Source: Protula sp. h YS-2021
Taxonomy: Eukaryota > Annelida > Polychaeta > Sabellida > Serpulidae
Direction of reading: 5' to 3'
Length of the DNA stretch: 64,000 nucleotides
Assembly (NCBI GenBank): GCA_949752745.1
Contig: OX457027.1
Coordinates: forward strand, 82,612,436-82,676,435
Each line of letters starts with the position of its first letter. Position 1 is the first letter of the stretch. The notes beneath the pieces were generated by a model. It had not been told where the DNA came from, did not search any database, and saw nothing but the letters and a program-made list of their open reading frames with translations. A program made the translations under genes and the position numbers. Below, in pieces: positions 43,779 through 59,206 of the stretch.

Positions 43779-44870
43779 TTAAACCTTTTTAAAACTATCT
43801 AAAGATTTAAGAAGTTTGTTCCATTCCATAGCTGCAGCAACCTCAAAACATCTTTCACCGGTTTTAGAGCGATTTTGAAACAACAAATAGAGGATTATCA
43901 ACAGATCGCAGGCTCTTCTGAGGTGTATACTGTTGACTGGATCTATTAAATACTGAGGGGCAGTTTGGTGCAAACAATTATAACAAATAACTCAAATTTT
44001 ATAACGAATTCTGCAAACAACAGGTAACCAGCGTAAAGTATACAAAATTGGCGCAGTGTGTTCTCTGTAACCAGCCATAACCGCTACTGTATCCGCTGCA
44101 TTTTGTACCATTTGCAGCCTATGCAGTAGGCCTTTACTGACGCCAATCAAAAGACTTTTTACATAATCAATTCTAGAGATAACAAATGCTTGTATAAGAG
44201 ATTTAGTTGAATCGAAATCTAAAAATTTACGTATTTGAGAGATAGAGCGAAGGTAAAACATGGCACTTCGGTATTTTGAACCTATAAATTTCTCCATTGT
44301 CATGTTCGAATCAAAAACACAGCCTAGGTTTTTTACTGAATTTACATTTGAGATTTCATTAACATTTATATATATACATGTAGAAGAGTTGTTTATAAAA
44401 GCGCTTATGTTGCCAATCAATAAAAACTCAGTTTTGTCATCGTTTAACTTCAAAACAAAAAGTTACACACCATCTAATGTTTAATTTCTAAAATACACTT
44501 TTCGATTTTCTGCAAGGCTTCACTTTGATCCTTCTTCTTAAAATAGATGTAAATCTGTAAATCATAGGCGTAAAAGTGGTTGTAAAGTCCATACTTTTGT
44601 ATATTATGTGCAACGGGTGAGGTATACAGTGCAAATAAGAGAGGTCCAAGTACAGAGCCCTGCAGTACCCCGGTGGCTAAATTTCTATGGTCAGACTTGT
44701 GATCACCCAGTTACTATTTGAATTCGATTCGATAGGTCTTTGATACCAAATCTGATATATAGTCAATTACCAAGGGCTTTATGATTTAGGGTATCAAAGG
44801 TCGCACTAAGATCCAAAAGTATAAGTGTGGTTGTTTGCTTCCGATGCATCGCAGAAATTAACAACTAGAC
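43779..44870 (-). pseudogene. CR1/L2-type LINE reverse transcriptase fragment
   Basis: Read from right to left: LILLDLSATFDTLNHKAL (RT box A with its Asp), then GVLQGSVLGPLLFALYTS, then YAYDLQIYIYF where the catalytic YADD is YAYD, then a long frame (44453-43992) with LNDDKTEFLLIG, RIDYVKSLLIGV, RLQMVQNAADTV and LRWLPVVCRIRYKI, then RCFEVAAAMEWNKLL. This is the usual C-terminal order of CR1/L2-like elements. Stops, frameshifts and the lost Asp make it inactive; it is 5'-truncated. Confidence 0.85.
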
Positions 44871-44984
44871 AGAATTCCGCTAGATATCGGAATTGAACCA
44901 CTTGAAAAAAACCACTGAAGAAGATATTTGCATTAAATTATGACTAAAATGCCAAAGTCACTCAGTAGCCCTTCTTTGTCGTCG

Positions 44985-45480
44985 CTGTGGCACAACGGGT
45001 TGAAAATGAACCCGAAATCACTGTCTCTGACTGCTTTCGAGATAAAAGTCAAATTCCGGATTTTGACCTTGACCGTGATCTAAAAGGTCAAGGTTATCGA
45101 GGAAACTCTTATGTGGCGTTGTTTTTAGCCCCAAGAATAAAAAAGGAGCTCAAAACCGCTCCATCCCTAACCGTTTTCGAGATAATAGTGAACTTCCGGT
45201 TATTGACCTTGACCGTAACCTAGAAGGTCGAGGTCAGCGAGGAACCTCTTATGTCACCTTGCTTAGGCCCAAAAGGTCGAAAATGAGTTCAAAATCCCTC
45301 TATCTCTAACCACTTTCGAGATAATAGTCAACTTCCTATGTCTGACCTTGACTGTGACCGAGAAGGTCAAGATAACCGAGGTACCTCTTATATGACGTTG
45401 TTCAGGCCCAAAGGGCAGAAAATGAGCTCAAAATCGCTGTATCTTTAACCGTTTTTGAGATAAGCTTGCCTATCGCTTAC
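44985..45480. repeat. ~138-bp tandem repeat rich in gaccttgacc
   Basis: cgttttcgagataatagt or close variants recur near 45035, 45174, 45311 and 45449. Each is followed by caacttccgg, a gaccttgaccgtgacc word, aaggtcaaggt and cgaggnacctcttatg. The same unit returns near 59.9-60.2 kb. Confidence 0.87.
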
Positions 45481-45489
45481 GCTACACGA

Positions 45490-46080
45490 GGGCAAGTATC
45501 CTTTGACTTTGACCCACAAGTTCAAGATTCAGACAAGAGGGTTACCCCATACGGGGCACGTTTCATATATTTATAGTACGATTTGAGCAGTTTTATGATC
45601 ACTTTTTGTGAATAATAGGCGTTTTTAAAAAATTAGATCTCAGTTTGACATTGACCCTTGAGATCCAGTTCGAACATATTTGCGGTTTTACCGAGACCTG
45701 ATGATTGTCTATAAATGTGCCAAAACCTCCGCTGACTCAATGCCAGGAGAAGTTTTCTGTAAACCATGTTGTGAAAAAATAACCTTTGAGGTCAAGGTCA
45801 AACATAATTGCGGTTTTACCGAGACCTGATTATTGTGCAACAGTGTGCAAGATAGAAAGTTCCGCTGACTCAAACCCTGGGAGGAGTTTGCTGGAAACCA
45901 TTTTGTGGAAAAAACTTTGACCTCACTTTGACTTTGACCTTGAACTTTGAGGTAAAAAATTTGCAGATTCACCGAAACCTTTTCTACACTTGTGCCAAAT
46001 TTCATCTCCCTCTGTCAAAAACTGTCGGAGGAGTTTATTGGAAACCATCCAAATGGAAAAAGAGAAGATTAAAAAACGAT
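45490..46080. repeat. ~130-150-bp tandem repeat, second type
   Basis: gcggttttaccgagacctga recurs near 45682 and 45812 and in variant form near 45962, with gaggagtttgctggaaacca and ctttgaccttgaactttgag words in each unit. Confidence 0.8.
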
Positions 46081-46334
46081 AAAGGGCAGAAACTTCTACT
46101 AAAACTACAAACCTATGCCCAATTGCAAAGTAAGTTTTCAAGTGGAAACTAGAAAGTTATAAGTAGATAGCTGGTATAGAGTGCTGTTCAGTTCATTTAT
46201 TTGAAATGAAAATAAAACATCTTATCTTTCCAAGAAACTATTGGAAAACATTAGAAGTATGCTGGCTATAGTAGTTCATTAGTAGAAGTAAATTACTGTG
46301 TGTGCAAATAAATATCACCCACAGTTAATTTTTA

Positions 46335-46560
46335 GATTAGCTGTTATTCCGTGGGCCAATCACGTACCAATTGATTACCACGCTTGTCGATATCTCTTTA
46401 AAACTACCCTTAAATGCGGTGTGCTAGCCGAGTACGGTTCTGAAAAACTCCTCTTTTTGTGGGAAACGCCTTTCTCAGTATTTTTGTTTGGACATGCAAG
46501 GACACATGTTAGGGAGTTTCCCTACTCAAAATCCACGGGAATGTTAGAAAGGGAGAGGGT
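46335..46560. repeat. Single copy related to the 26.5-kb 55-bp family
   Basis: gggccaatcacgtaccaatt, then gattaccacgcttgtc, followed by sequence (ctctttttgtgggaaacgcc) resembling what follows the array at 26.86-26.96 kb. Confidence 0.6.
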
Positions 46561-50788
<4,228 letters not shown>

Positions 50789-50828
50789 CAAATCTTTTTG
50801 TGGAGGAAATCAATATCAGTAACAGCCA

Positions 50829-50931
50829 ATGTCTCACTTTTCGAGATACACTGACACTAGGTCAGATATATGTGATGAATCCGAAGTTTTAAGAACTAGG
50901 GAAGGAGTTACACCAATACAAAGCAGTAGAG
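50829..50931 (+). CDS. Gene 2 exon 1 (start codon)
   Basis: ATG at 50829 in MSHFSRYTD, ending before GTGAAA (AGAG|GTGAAA). A second donor at 50943 would change phase and run into a stop in exon 3, so the first donor is chosen. Confidence 0.72.
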
Positions 50932-53900
50932 GTGAAAATACTGTATGTTGTTCTTTCTTTTAAAAAATATTTTCTACCATGAGCCGAACAATTGTATTTT
51001 TAGAAGTCAGTGATATTTTCTACCATGAGCCGAGTAACTGCATTTTTAGAAGTCAGTGAAATATTTGTTTCTTTACATACTGAGTAATTGAAAAAAATTG
51101 TATATTTTTGCACTTTTTATTTTTTTCAACTTTTCATTTATTTTTTGTTATTATTACATGTGTATTTTAGATGCTGGATCCAGACATAGTTTTGCTGCCA
51201 TTGGAAGACAGGTGATATAATTTATTTTATGTTTTAAGCCTCTTTGTAATAAGAAACAATTTATGTTATATTTTGCAAGGAAAAGGTTTCATTTTCATTG
51301 TCATTTTCTGCTGGTTTTCAAAGAATTGAAAATTTAGTGCAACGCACAATGAACATTTTTAGTGAAACAGTCAAGCAAATGTTTTCTAAACTAACTAATT
51401 AATATTAGTGAAATTTACATTTCTGACATAAATATCAGAAAGGGATATGCGGATGCTTTAAGGCTTAGAGGTACATTATTTTTCAGATGTCATCATCATC
51501 ATTAGGTAAATTTCCAGAGAGAGGTACAACTTTTGTACTCACTATTTGGATACAACTTAAACTTTTTATACAAATATTTGCGATTTGTCAGGTTTGCCTT
51601 TTAAACCATATTTTTAATTCAGAATGAACAGGCAGAATTGACAATTAATTTTACTTTCAATGATATATTTTTCTTAAACTGATAGCCTGGTATCCGTCCA
51701 CGCTTATTGCATTCCCTTGGCTAGTCAATCGGAGCAAGCGCTACTTCCCTGCTATTTATAGCCGGAATCAAGCCAATAACCTCCACGTTACACTACCATC
51801 ATTATAACCACCTGAGCCAACCGACACTTTCTTACCGCCATAGCATCCACTTTCAAATTATATATGATATTATTCGCCAAATCATTACCTGTGTAGTTGA
51901 AGAGATTACTGCAACGGATGCTTTATACTTGAATAAAAATGGACCAATCTCTATACACGGTACTGTCAAGTAGAGTTTTAATCTAACAATGTGGATTTAT
52001 TGATATGCTAAGATACGCATCGGCTAAACGACCGAGTTGAAGCGCTGGAGTCTGCATCATCTGAGGCTGCTGCCGAAAGGTGTGTATTTTTTATGTTTAC
52101 AAATGAAAATACAAGAGCGAGTAACAATACTACTGCCAAGTTGAATAATCTACTAGTCATTAAACAGAGAAAAAGTTAGTGTGAACTGAAAAAGACAGTA
52201 AGTGAGAAAAGGACAATGAGACAATAACAGTTAGATATCTAAGAAATGACATGAACGTAACATAAAAGTTTCTATAATATATAATTAGATAAAAATGTGC
52301 TTCAGGTCTGAATACTTATAAGGTATCTATTTCGTAGAATAAACAGCTAAATCGTTATGTCTTATAAGATCGGAGTTACGAAGGCGGGCAGACTGGCGTT
52401 TTGACAACATTCAGCTCCGATTAGACCAATTAGAACAAAACAATAGGTCATGGGGTCAAACTTTGGTAACTAAACGGCATTCTCCAACACGGACAGCCAA
52501 TCGTGTTAATAACTCAGTATGTCGAATATTGTAATTTTATCCTTTAATATTATCATTTCAAATTGAATCAGATTTTCTTTATTTTAATAAAGTTATGTTT
52601 TTATTTGAATCTAAGATAATAGAACGTAAGTTCGTTCGTTGTTCGATGTTGATATCATAATATATGCTATACCGAAATTATCAGTAACGGATATATTTAT
52701 TGCTTAATTTATTGCTTTTATTTTTACGTCTAACGCGCAACTACCGGCGAATACTACAAAAGCATTTTTTCGGCCTGGTCTGCTAATTGCATCAACAATC
52801 GTATTTGTAATGCTTGTTAGACTAGATCATTTCTAGTACATTGTTCTATTGAGATTATAGTTTGCCATCGGAAATAAAAAGCAGAGCTGGCAAGAAAACG
52901 ATGCTATGTTTCTGTAGGTGTAGTTCAATAACATTTGAGTCAAATAACGTTTCCGTAACGCTAAGGCTTGCGTTGTTATAGACTAGCGGAGGGAGGTCAA
53001 GGCCAGTGGCGACGAATTTGCGTTACATTGTGATTGACGGACAAAATGTTGGCTACAAGTGCGTGAACATTTTAAAACTTTATGAGTAACTGTAAGCGAG
53101 CTTTTCGATTCATCAAAACATTGCAGAATTAAAACAAAATAATATGTACAAATAAAAGATAAATTAATGCACAAACGTTGTTCTATGGTAGGTATGGTGG
53201 AGATAGGTTCTCTTGGAAAGGTGTTGATATTGCAGTACAATTCTTCAAGAACCGCAATCACAAAGACGTGATGGTTGTCGTTCCACATTGGCTATATTCA
53301 AAGCATGCAAGTTCAGATATAGTCAGGCAGCTCCAACGCTCGAACACTTTATGCACTGCTCCTGATAGCTCCGACAGAGCAAGCGATGATAAGTAAATGC
53401 TGTACATTGTAGATGTAATGTTTGGATGAAGAATAATGTCATTTCATATTTTATTTTATGATGAATACGTATAGATGTAATATTTGGATGAAGAATAATA
53501 TTATTACACATTAAAAGCTAAACGGTGATAATAGGAACGGTAATAATGAAGTGATTATAACAGCTAACTCTAGCAAAATGTTGATTTCATGATTGTGTTA
53601 GTTTTCACAAGATAACATTTATAACAGACAGCCTGCTATATTATAAAATAGTAATTGTAGAATTTAGCACTACAGATTGTGGATAGCAAAACATGGATAC
53701 CATTGCATGCATCTTTAGAACTAAAACATATGATATGAGAGTGAGAAAACGTTGACTCTTCTCTTTGCAACGTTTTCAGCAACATATATCACAACAAATA
53801 TGATTGTTTTAAAAACAAAACATTTTCCAATCTGTTCTGATATAACTAATGCAGTATAGTGTAAAGTAGTATTGATAAGCAGCAAATGTACTTAACAATA

Positions 53901-56173
53901 AATTGTATTTGTATTTTTTTGGGTTTACAATTATTTTGTAAGGCGGTTTGATATTCAGTTTGATATATGTTTTTACTTTAGATATATGCTGTCGTTAGCT
54001 AGCCGAAAAAATGGAGTGATCCTCTCAAATAACATGTATGGAGAATTCCGACATACACAAAGCTGGTCGCAGACAATAAGGCATAGGTCTGCTGACATTG
54101 TTTTCAATGCCACATTTTTACAACAAGTTATTTTTGGGGCCCTTAAGTGTAAAAATATTTTGTATCATTTAAAGTATTAACTTATTAAAAAAGTTCAAAC
54201 AAGAGCAAAATTTAATTATACCAAAACATAAGCATTATAAAGTATCCGGTGCAATGTACTAGTTAATTTATTAGAGGTTTTCATTTATTTTCTTTACGTG
54301 TAATCCTTCATACAATGCAAACTGAGAAATGAAGACATCAGCACACTTGCTTGTGACTCTAATATTTTTTGCTGCAGGCATCACTCGCCAATGTTTACGT
54401 TGAATGTTTCAGCATTTTAAAGTTTAGCTTCGCTGGCGAGATATTTCTACCAGATCCTGATCCCTTACAACGCGGAAGTGATACTTTAGACATATTTCTA
54501 CAACATGGGTTTGAGTTTTTATGTACCAACATAGCGTTCCGAAGTGATTTAATTAAACAAAGTGCAATTTCTTTTATTATAATTTCGATGCTATGTAATT
54601 TCGATTTAATTTAATCGATCTCACTTTGCTTAATATTTGCTTACTCCTTAAAAGGCAATTTTAAATCAATCACAAAAATTAAATACATATGCTCTGCTAA
54701 CTATAAAAAGAATTACTCAGTCATCGAGCTGTAAAATGAGTTTAGAAATATTAAGGAAAACAAAAGAAAACAGAAAATGGGATGCTCTTGATCCAAAACA
54801 ATCACATAATCTTTATCAACTAATGTGGCTGCTGGTTGTCTATCAGCTTTACATCGCATTTGAGTATATATATTTTTTAGTTTGTTTACTTATATTATTT
54901 TATTTACATTCTACTGTAGACAGAGGTTTCAGGGTTTATATTTTTCTTACTAGCCTTTAAGACTGTAATTTCAGGAAGACTTTAATTTACTTGAATCTAT
55001 GCGTCTTGTTATATTTTTCATTCTAAGCTTTTCTGTCTGCTCATAGTGAGGTTAGATTTTTAGCATAACTTCTATCCCAGGAATGGTCTACAAATTGGTG
55101 TATGGCAATGTACAGTATGCTATGTAATTTGCTAATTATTTTACATGGTTTCGGAAAATAGGCGTAATTCCCGGGTTAAGCTTTTTTCCAACGTTTATCG
55201 GATTGAAAAAAAAAGCCGGTAGATATTGCAAATACTTGATACCAAAGTGCCAGTTAAGTGAAGTAACAGCACATATAGATTAATTTTGAGTCAACATGAA
55301 ACTGTCATTGAACAGCTCCTAAAAAAAATGTTGATCTAGAGTTTAGTATTTTCATGATTGCAAATAAGTGTGATAGCCGTCTCGGGATGTTGGTATTTAA
55401 ATACGCAGTATCAGCAAATTTCTACCTGACTCTCTTTTAGTTGCATAAGATTTGTGGTTGATGCTGATGCATTATTACTAATTTTTATTAAACAACCTAA
55501 TAGTATTTTATGTGCAAAATTTCTTAATGTGCCATAAGTTAAGCTTCCTTATTCTTTTATGTTTTAGGTGATAAATTCCAGCTGCCATAAAAGATCAGTA
55601 ACATCTTTCTAACTAACTTGTAGTATTGACTTTCCTTAATGATATTAGAACATTAATAATATTAAATAGTTTGTCTTCAAATACTGAAACACCTGGTCAA
55701 AAATAGCATTTTAAATCTTTTATTTATTACTGTCAATTTTGTCAGCCTCGTTTCGCTTTTAAAGTTTTATTATGATAAATAATGTTTTTCACAGAAGCAC
55801 GGACGACACTGATTTGAGAACTACGACAACTGGTCCTAGAAGTGGCTACGGTGATGCTGCACCTCACACTCCTCATGGTTACCACGGAGAAGACGCATAT
55901 CTCCCACGCAGTAGGAGACCGAGCACCAGTTCTGTCTCAAGCGCAGCCTCAAGTCGTCCCAGGATCAGACACAATTCTGCTCAAAGTGGTTACGGGTACC
56001 AAGATGAATACGGCTATCGCCCGCTCGGTAGGAGACCGAGCACCAGTTCTGCCTCAAGTACAGCCTCGAGTCGTCCGAGGAGCAGGCGCAGCTCTATTCA
56101 AAGTGGTTACGGATTTACTCAACGCCCAGAATCCTGCGATACTATCTCCGACTGGAGAAAGAAAGACAATTAA
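50829..56173 (+). CDS. NYN-domain (ZC3H12/Regnase-like) protein with coiled coil
   Basis: Ten exons join in phase: 50829-50931, 51171-51211, 51487-51505, 52013-52079, 52369-52516, 52982-53058, 53192-53392, 53982-54086, 54413-54508 and 55795-56173, total 1236 bases, 411 residues. An in-frame TAA sits just before the ATG. Residues 1-54 are Ser/Arg-rich, about 55-110 form a coiled coil, 141-285 are an NYN/PIN-like RNase domain, and 287-411 are a Ser/Arg/Tyr/Gly tail with an internal duplication. In Regnase-1 this fold cuts stem-loops in mRNA 3' UTRs. Of the acidic set, Asp145 (VIDGQN) and Asp217-Asp218 are present, but the later pair is Asn236 and Glu240. The CCCH finger that follows the domain in ZC3H12 proteins is missing. 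RNA binding may depend on the basic tail. Activity is uncertain. Confidence 0.87.
51171..51211 (+). CDS. Gene 2 exon 2
   Basis: 41 bases after gtgtattttag. It encodes D-AGSRHSFAAIGRQ in the phase fixed by exon 1. The donor is GTGATA. Confidence 0.7.
51487..51505 (+). CDS. Gene 2 microexon 3
   Basis: 19 bases (acceptor tttttcag, donor GTAAAT) encoding MSSSSL. It is kept because without it exons 2 and 4 do not share phase: exon 2 exits in phase 0 and exon 4 enters in phase 1. Confidence 0.6.
52013..52079 (+). CDS. Gene 2 exon 4: coiled coil, first part
   Basis: Encodes THRLNDRVEALESASSEAA, with Leu/Val/Ala heptad spacing. The acceptor is gatatgctaag (weak tract), the donor GTGTGT. Confidence 0.72.
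52369..52516 (+). CDS. Gene 2 exon 5: coiled coil, second part
   Basis: Continues the heptads (ELRRRADWRFDNIQLRL, then DQLEQNN) and adds a basic Thr/Ser stretch. The donor is GTATGT, exit phase 0. Confidence 0.76.
52982..53058 (+). CDS. Gene 2 exon 6: first NYN strand
   Basis: After cgttgttatag it encodes a Ser/Arg linker and LRYIVIDGQNVGY, the first beta strand and catalytic Asp of NYN domains. The donor GTGCGT exits in phase 2, as exon 7 requires. Confidence 0.88.
53192..53392 (+). CDS. Gene 2 exon 7: NYN core
   Basis: Encodes FSWKGVDIAVQFFKNRNHK, VMVVVPHWLYSK and ends at RASDD, where the second and third catalytic acids lie. The pattern closely follows ZC3H12 proteins (F-S-x-x-G-I, then FLKRGH, VFVPxWR, DDRY). 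Confidence 0.93.
53982..54086 (+). CDS. Gene 2 exon 8: altered acidic pair
   Basis: Encodes KYMLSLASRKNGVILSNN, then MYGEF and WSQTIRH. ZC3H12 proteins have SND-x-YRD here; this has SNN-x-YGE. The donor is read as CATAG|GTCTGC. Confidence 0.88.
54413..54508 (+). CDS. Gene 2 exon 9: end of NYN domain
   Basis: Starting after tgaatgtttcag the phase is right and the spacing to the W of exon 8 matches ZC3H12 residue for residue: LKFSFAGEIFLPDPDPL corresponds to LMYSFVNDKFMPPDDPL. An earlier acceptor at 54377 would bring a stop. The donor GTTTGA is weak. Confidence 0.83.
55795..56173 (+). CDS. Gene 2 exon 10: repetitive C-terminal tail
   Basis: The acceptor tttttcacag completes GG|A. 125 residues rich in Ser, Arg, Tyr and Gly. 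A segment with RRPSTSSVSSAASSRPR and QSGYGY is repeated about 42 residues later as RRPSTSSASSTASSRPR and QSGYGF. Likely disordered. It ends DWRKKDN-stop. Confidence 0.85.
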
Positions 56174-58201
56174 ATGGAAAAGGGCCTACGATTTTTTGTG
56201 TGTTTTGCTGAATTGCAGCCCATGAGGGGCGATTGCATACTAGATTTTTTTCAGTGAAACAATACATCCTTTTGAAATATAGAGTAATGGTAATTAAAGG
56301 ATGACACATATCCAATAATACCAACTGGTCAACTTCTAAGTTTTGGTTACAGAGATGAAAAATATTGTTTAAAAATTCAAAGTGTAATCTCCTCTTTATG
56401 TATTTAACATTTAGTCACTTAAGTCTTATTAATGATCTATTTTCCAAGAAAGTTATAGAGAACTAGTTCAAGTCAGACATTTCATGAGCTTTGACAAAGT
56501 AATTTACTTCATCTATATATAATACTCAAGTATTCAAAAGCTATAATGTGGACAGCTAATTACTGTGTATTATAAATTATTATATAAGGAGACTTATTTA
56601 AATCATTACTAATTATTTTATGTTATTAATTTAAGAGCATCGCATACTATTTATACGTATTATGTAGTAGTTAAAGATTCAGTTCCTCAGTTTCATTTCC
56701 GAATGTACTACAGGATGTAGAAAGTTTATACCAATCCATGTTAGTATGTTTGAAGGTAAAGACAAGCTTGCATTAATAGTGGCCTAAGTAGTGCAAAATG
56801 CAACCATCGATTTATGAAATGATTTGTGTTTCATATTTTATTTTATTTAATATTATTTTCTTATTTTTCTAAGACATCGCAAGACCGCAGTAATTAAAAA
56901 AAAGAGATTTGAAAGCAAAACTGGTCAATAACAACTTGTAATGTTTCTGTTACAACTAATATATAACACTTGTATAACACAATAACTACGAAGTGTGGGA
57001 AGACACGTGTACATGACACAAGCATATATCTTCTGTACATTGAACTTTTTTCAAAACAATTAAAGGTATGTTTGCTCATTGCAATTTTCCAATAATCAGA
57101 AAAAATAATTGTGCAATGTTGCACAGAATAAATTTATATTGGTACTTTGCATTGTTTCTGTCGAGGTGAATATTTAGAAAGATCTGCACATGTAAGTAAT
57201 AGTGATACGTTAATGTACTTCTGATACGTCAACGTCAATTGTTTAATGTGCTTCACATACATAAAAGTCAGTTATTACTAAAGTGAGATATTATATGTCG
57301 TACACATTTTCTCACACATATGCACATGTTTGCCTTTGTATATGTCTTAAAATGCGCATATTCTGCAGCTCGTCTTACATTTCTTTCTCTTTAGAACTTT
57401 TTAAATACTATTATAAGTTTCAAAAGCAGATGTAATTCAAATTTATTTGTGCTTGACACAAAGAAAATCACATAAAATCCCCCGTAAGCCTGGAGTATTG
57501 CTTTAATAACTATATCTTGTTGACGATAGCTACCTGACTGGTGTTATGAAAACTTGATATCCAGTGAAATGTCTAATCCAATAAGTCCTTTTTTTAACTT
57601 TGCACATTAGACTTGTGGAGTTCGCTGTGTTGTTCTGGAAAAATGGTGCCTTGTGAAGATCATAATGTATAATATTGGTTGCCTCTGAAAATGCTTCAGA
57701 AGTTAGTTTTATGAGTTAGTGGATTACTACATACATTATTCAGTATTAAATCAGTATTGGCATAGAAATATCACTATTTTCGTAGCACACAGATACACAC
57801 TTACAATAATGCATCTTAAGCCATAGTCAAATTCTTTGATGAACACACATAAAATCGATTTACGTCTATACTCCTGTAGAAAAAATAAGGTGAATTTAAA
57901 TAATTTTGAAGCAGAATTAGTAGTATTATAATAAACTTGTATCCAGTGGTTGTTCAAACAATGCAGTGGTGTTTGCTGTTTTTAACTAGTTGAAATGATA
58001 ACCGAACAAAATGATAACTGATAATTGTGTCAGTCTCCAGAGAACAGGCTAAAATTTTGCTGTATCCTTTAATTAAAAGGTATGTAAGTGAAGGTAAGAA
58101 AATTAACACTGACATACTTGCCGTGAAAGAATCGTAACCAAAGTATAATGCATGCACACAAGCTCATTAAGATTGCAATAGTATAATACTTATTTGCATG
58201 C
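56174..58201. other. 3' flank of gene 2 and intergenic
   Basis: AT-rich. An ATTAAA-type signal occurs at about 56294 and AATAAA near 57127; either could end gene 2. No further gene is seen. Confidence 0.45.
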
Positions 58202-58207
58202 TTTATT
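58202..58207 (-). terminator. Poly(A) signal of gene 3
   Basis: AATAAA on the minus strand (tttatt on plus) 66 bases after the stop codon of gene 3. Confidence 0.65.
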
Positions 58208-58272
58208 TGTGTATAGTATTACACTTATTACTGGCTGTACTGACTGTATCAGGAAAGAAGTGTAGTTTGGTG

Positions 58273-58497
58273 TTAACCGTACTTCACACACACCTTCCAG
58301 TTACCAATTTTAACAAGTACTGCATTTTCCATCTGCTTGCAATTCTTCTTACATATGTTGCAGCGTAGGCGAATGAATCCGTCGTCAGGTGAATAAGTGT
58401 AGAAAGGGACTTTTTTATTATCTGGACAGTCTCCAGGGCAAGGCGATGCGATAGCTCGTTTTATCCTTCCGACTTGCTTGTTGAAACTGGCATTGTC
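58273..58497 (-). CDS. Gene 3 exon 2: cleavage site and cysteine domain
   Basis: The acceptor is gtgttcaaag on the minus strand. The exon starts DNASFN and holds the RIKR site and all six cysteines of the mature chain. Confidence 0.8.
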   Translation of the reverse strand, partial: DNASFNKQVGRIKRAIASPCPGDCPDNKKVPFYTYSPDDGFIRLRCNICKKNCKQMENAVLVKIGNWKVCVKYG

Positions 58498-59163
58498 CTT
58501 TGAACACAAATAGTGCGTAAGACGAAGGCCTGTATATCACCATTAAGGTAAGAATTGTACTGCAACTGCTTTGAGAAATAATGCTTGATTTTCTCGCAAC
58601 AGAAATGGAAAGGATATTTTATGAAAATGAAATAATTATGACGGTTTCGATAATAAAGGGAGTAATTTTTATCTTTTTCATTAATATCACGGTGGTATAC
58701 AAGAACCTGATTAACTTACTTTGTTCAGATATATGTGGAAAAGAACATACTTTTCTTTATATTGCTTTCGACATCCCTACTAAACGCCTAACTTTACACA
58801 TGAAAATGATACACAATATCTCTCTGTGTAAGCAAAAGTAACGTAAATGCTTCATATATAGGCGTAAAATAGCTAAGATCGTGTCAGCACTTAGTGTAAG
58901 AGGCGATTGTTAAGGTCGAAAACATGTACATATATCGCATCATAATGTCGTATGAACACCATAAATAGAATCAACGTTAAAATGTATCGCTAACTTTGTC
59001 ACATGTTCATCTGCAATTTGTTCACTACATTCGATATGTTTCAAGAGCGAAATGAAAAATTAGCAACAAAAAAAGTCCAATATATAAATACCTGAACATC
59101 ATGAATAGCCCTAGACGATACCTGTGACAACAGAAGAAAGCAAAGGACAAGAAAGCGTAACAT
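58273..59163 (-). CDS. Secreted cysteine-rich precursor, 98 residues
   Basis: Two exons: 59163-59092 (72 bases) and 58497-58273 (225 bases), joined in phase 0 across a 594-base GT-AG intron. Residues 1-17 are a clear signal peptide (MLRFLVLCFLLLSQVSS). A short propeptide follows, then RIKR at 35-38, a furin-type site. The predicted mature chain of 60 residues is basic with six cysteines at 44, 48, 70, 73, 77 and 94 (pattern C-x3-C-x21-C-x2-C-x3-C-x16-C) and ends KYG, so a Tyr-amide terminus is possible. This is the plan of secreted peptide hormones, host-defence peptides and other small disulfide-rich proteins. I do not recognise the family and assign no activity. Confidence 0.8.
59092..59163 (-). 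CDS. Gene 3 exon 1: signal peptide
   Basis: ATG at 59163. 24 codons ending at Gln before GTATTT. A Leu/Phe/Val core of 11 residues is followed by SQVSSRA, a plausible signal-peptidase site. Confidence 0.8.
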
Positions 59164-59195
59164 GATAATTATCCGTGTGCACCCAACAATGCCGA

Positions 59196-59206
59196 AAATA
59201 TATAAC
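59196..59206 (-). promoter_or_regulatory. TATA box of gene 3
   Basis: The minus strand reads gttatatatttt about 40 bases upstream of the ATG, leaving room for a start site and a very short leader. Confidence 0.6.

Noticed and set aside
54369..54614. Gene 2 exon starting at 54378 after gctgcag
   Set aside because: It enters the wrong phase and meets a stop. The acceptor at 54412 restores phase and aligns with ZC3H12 spacing.
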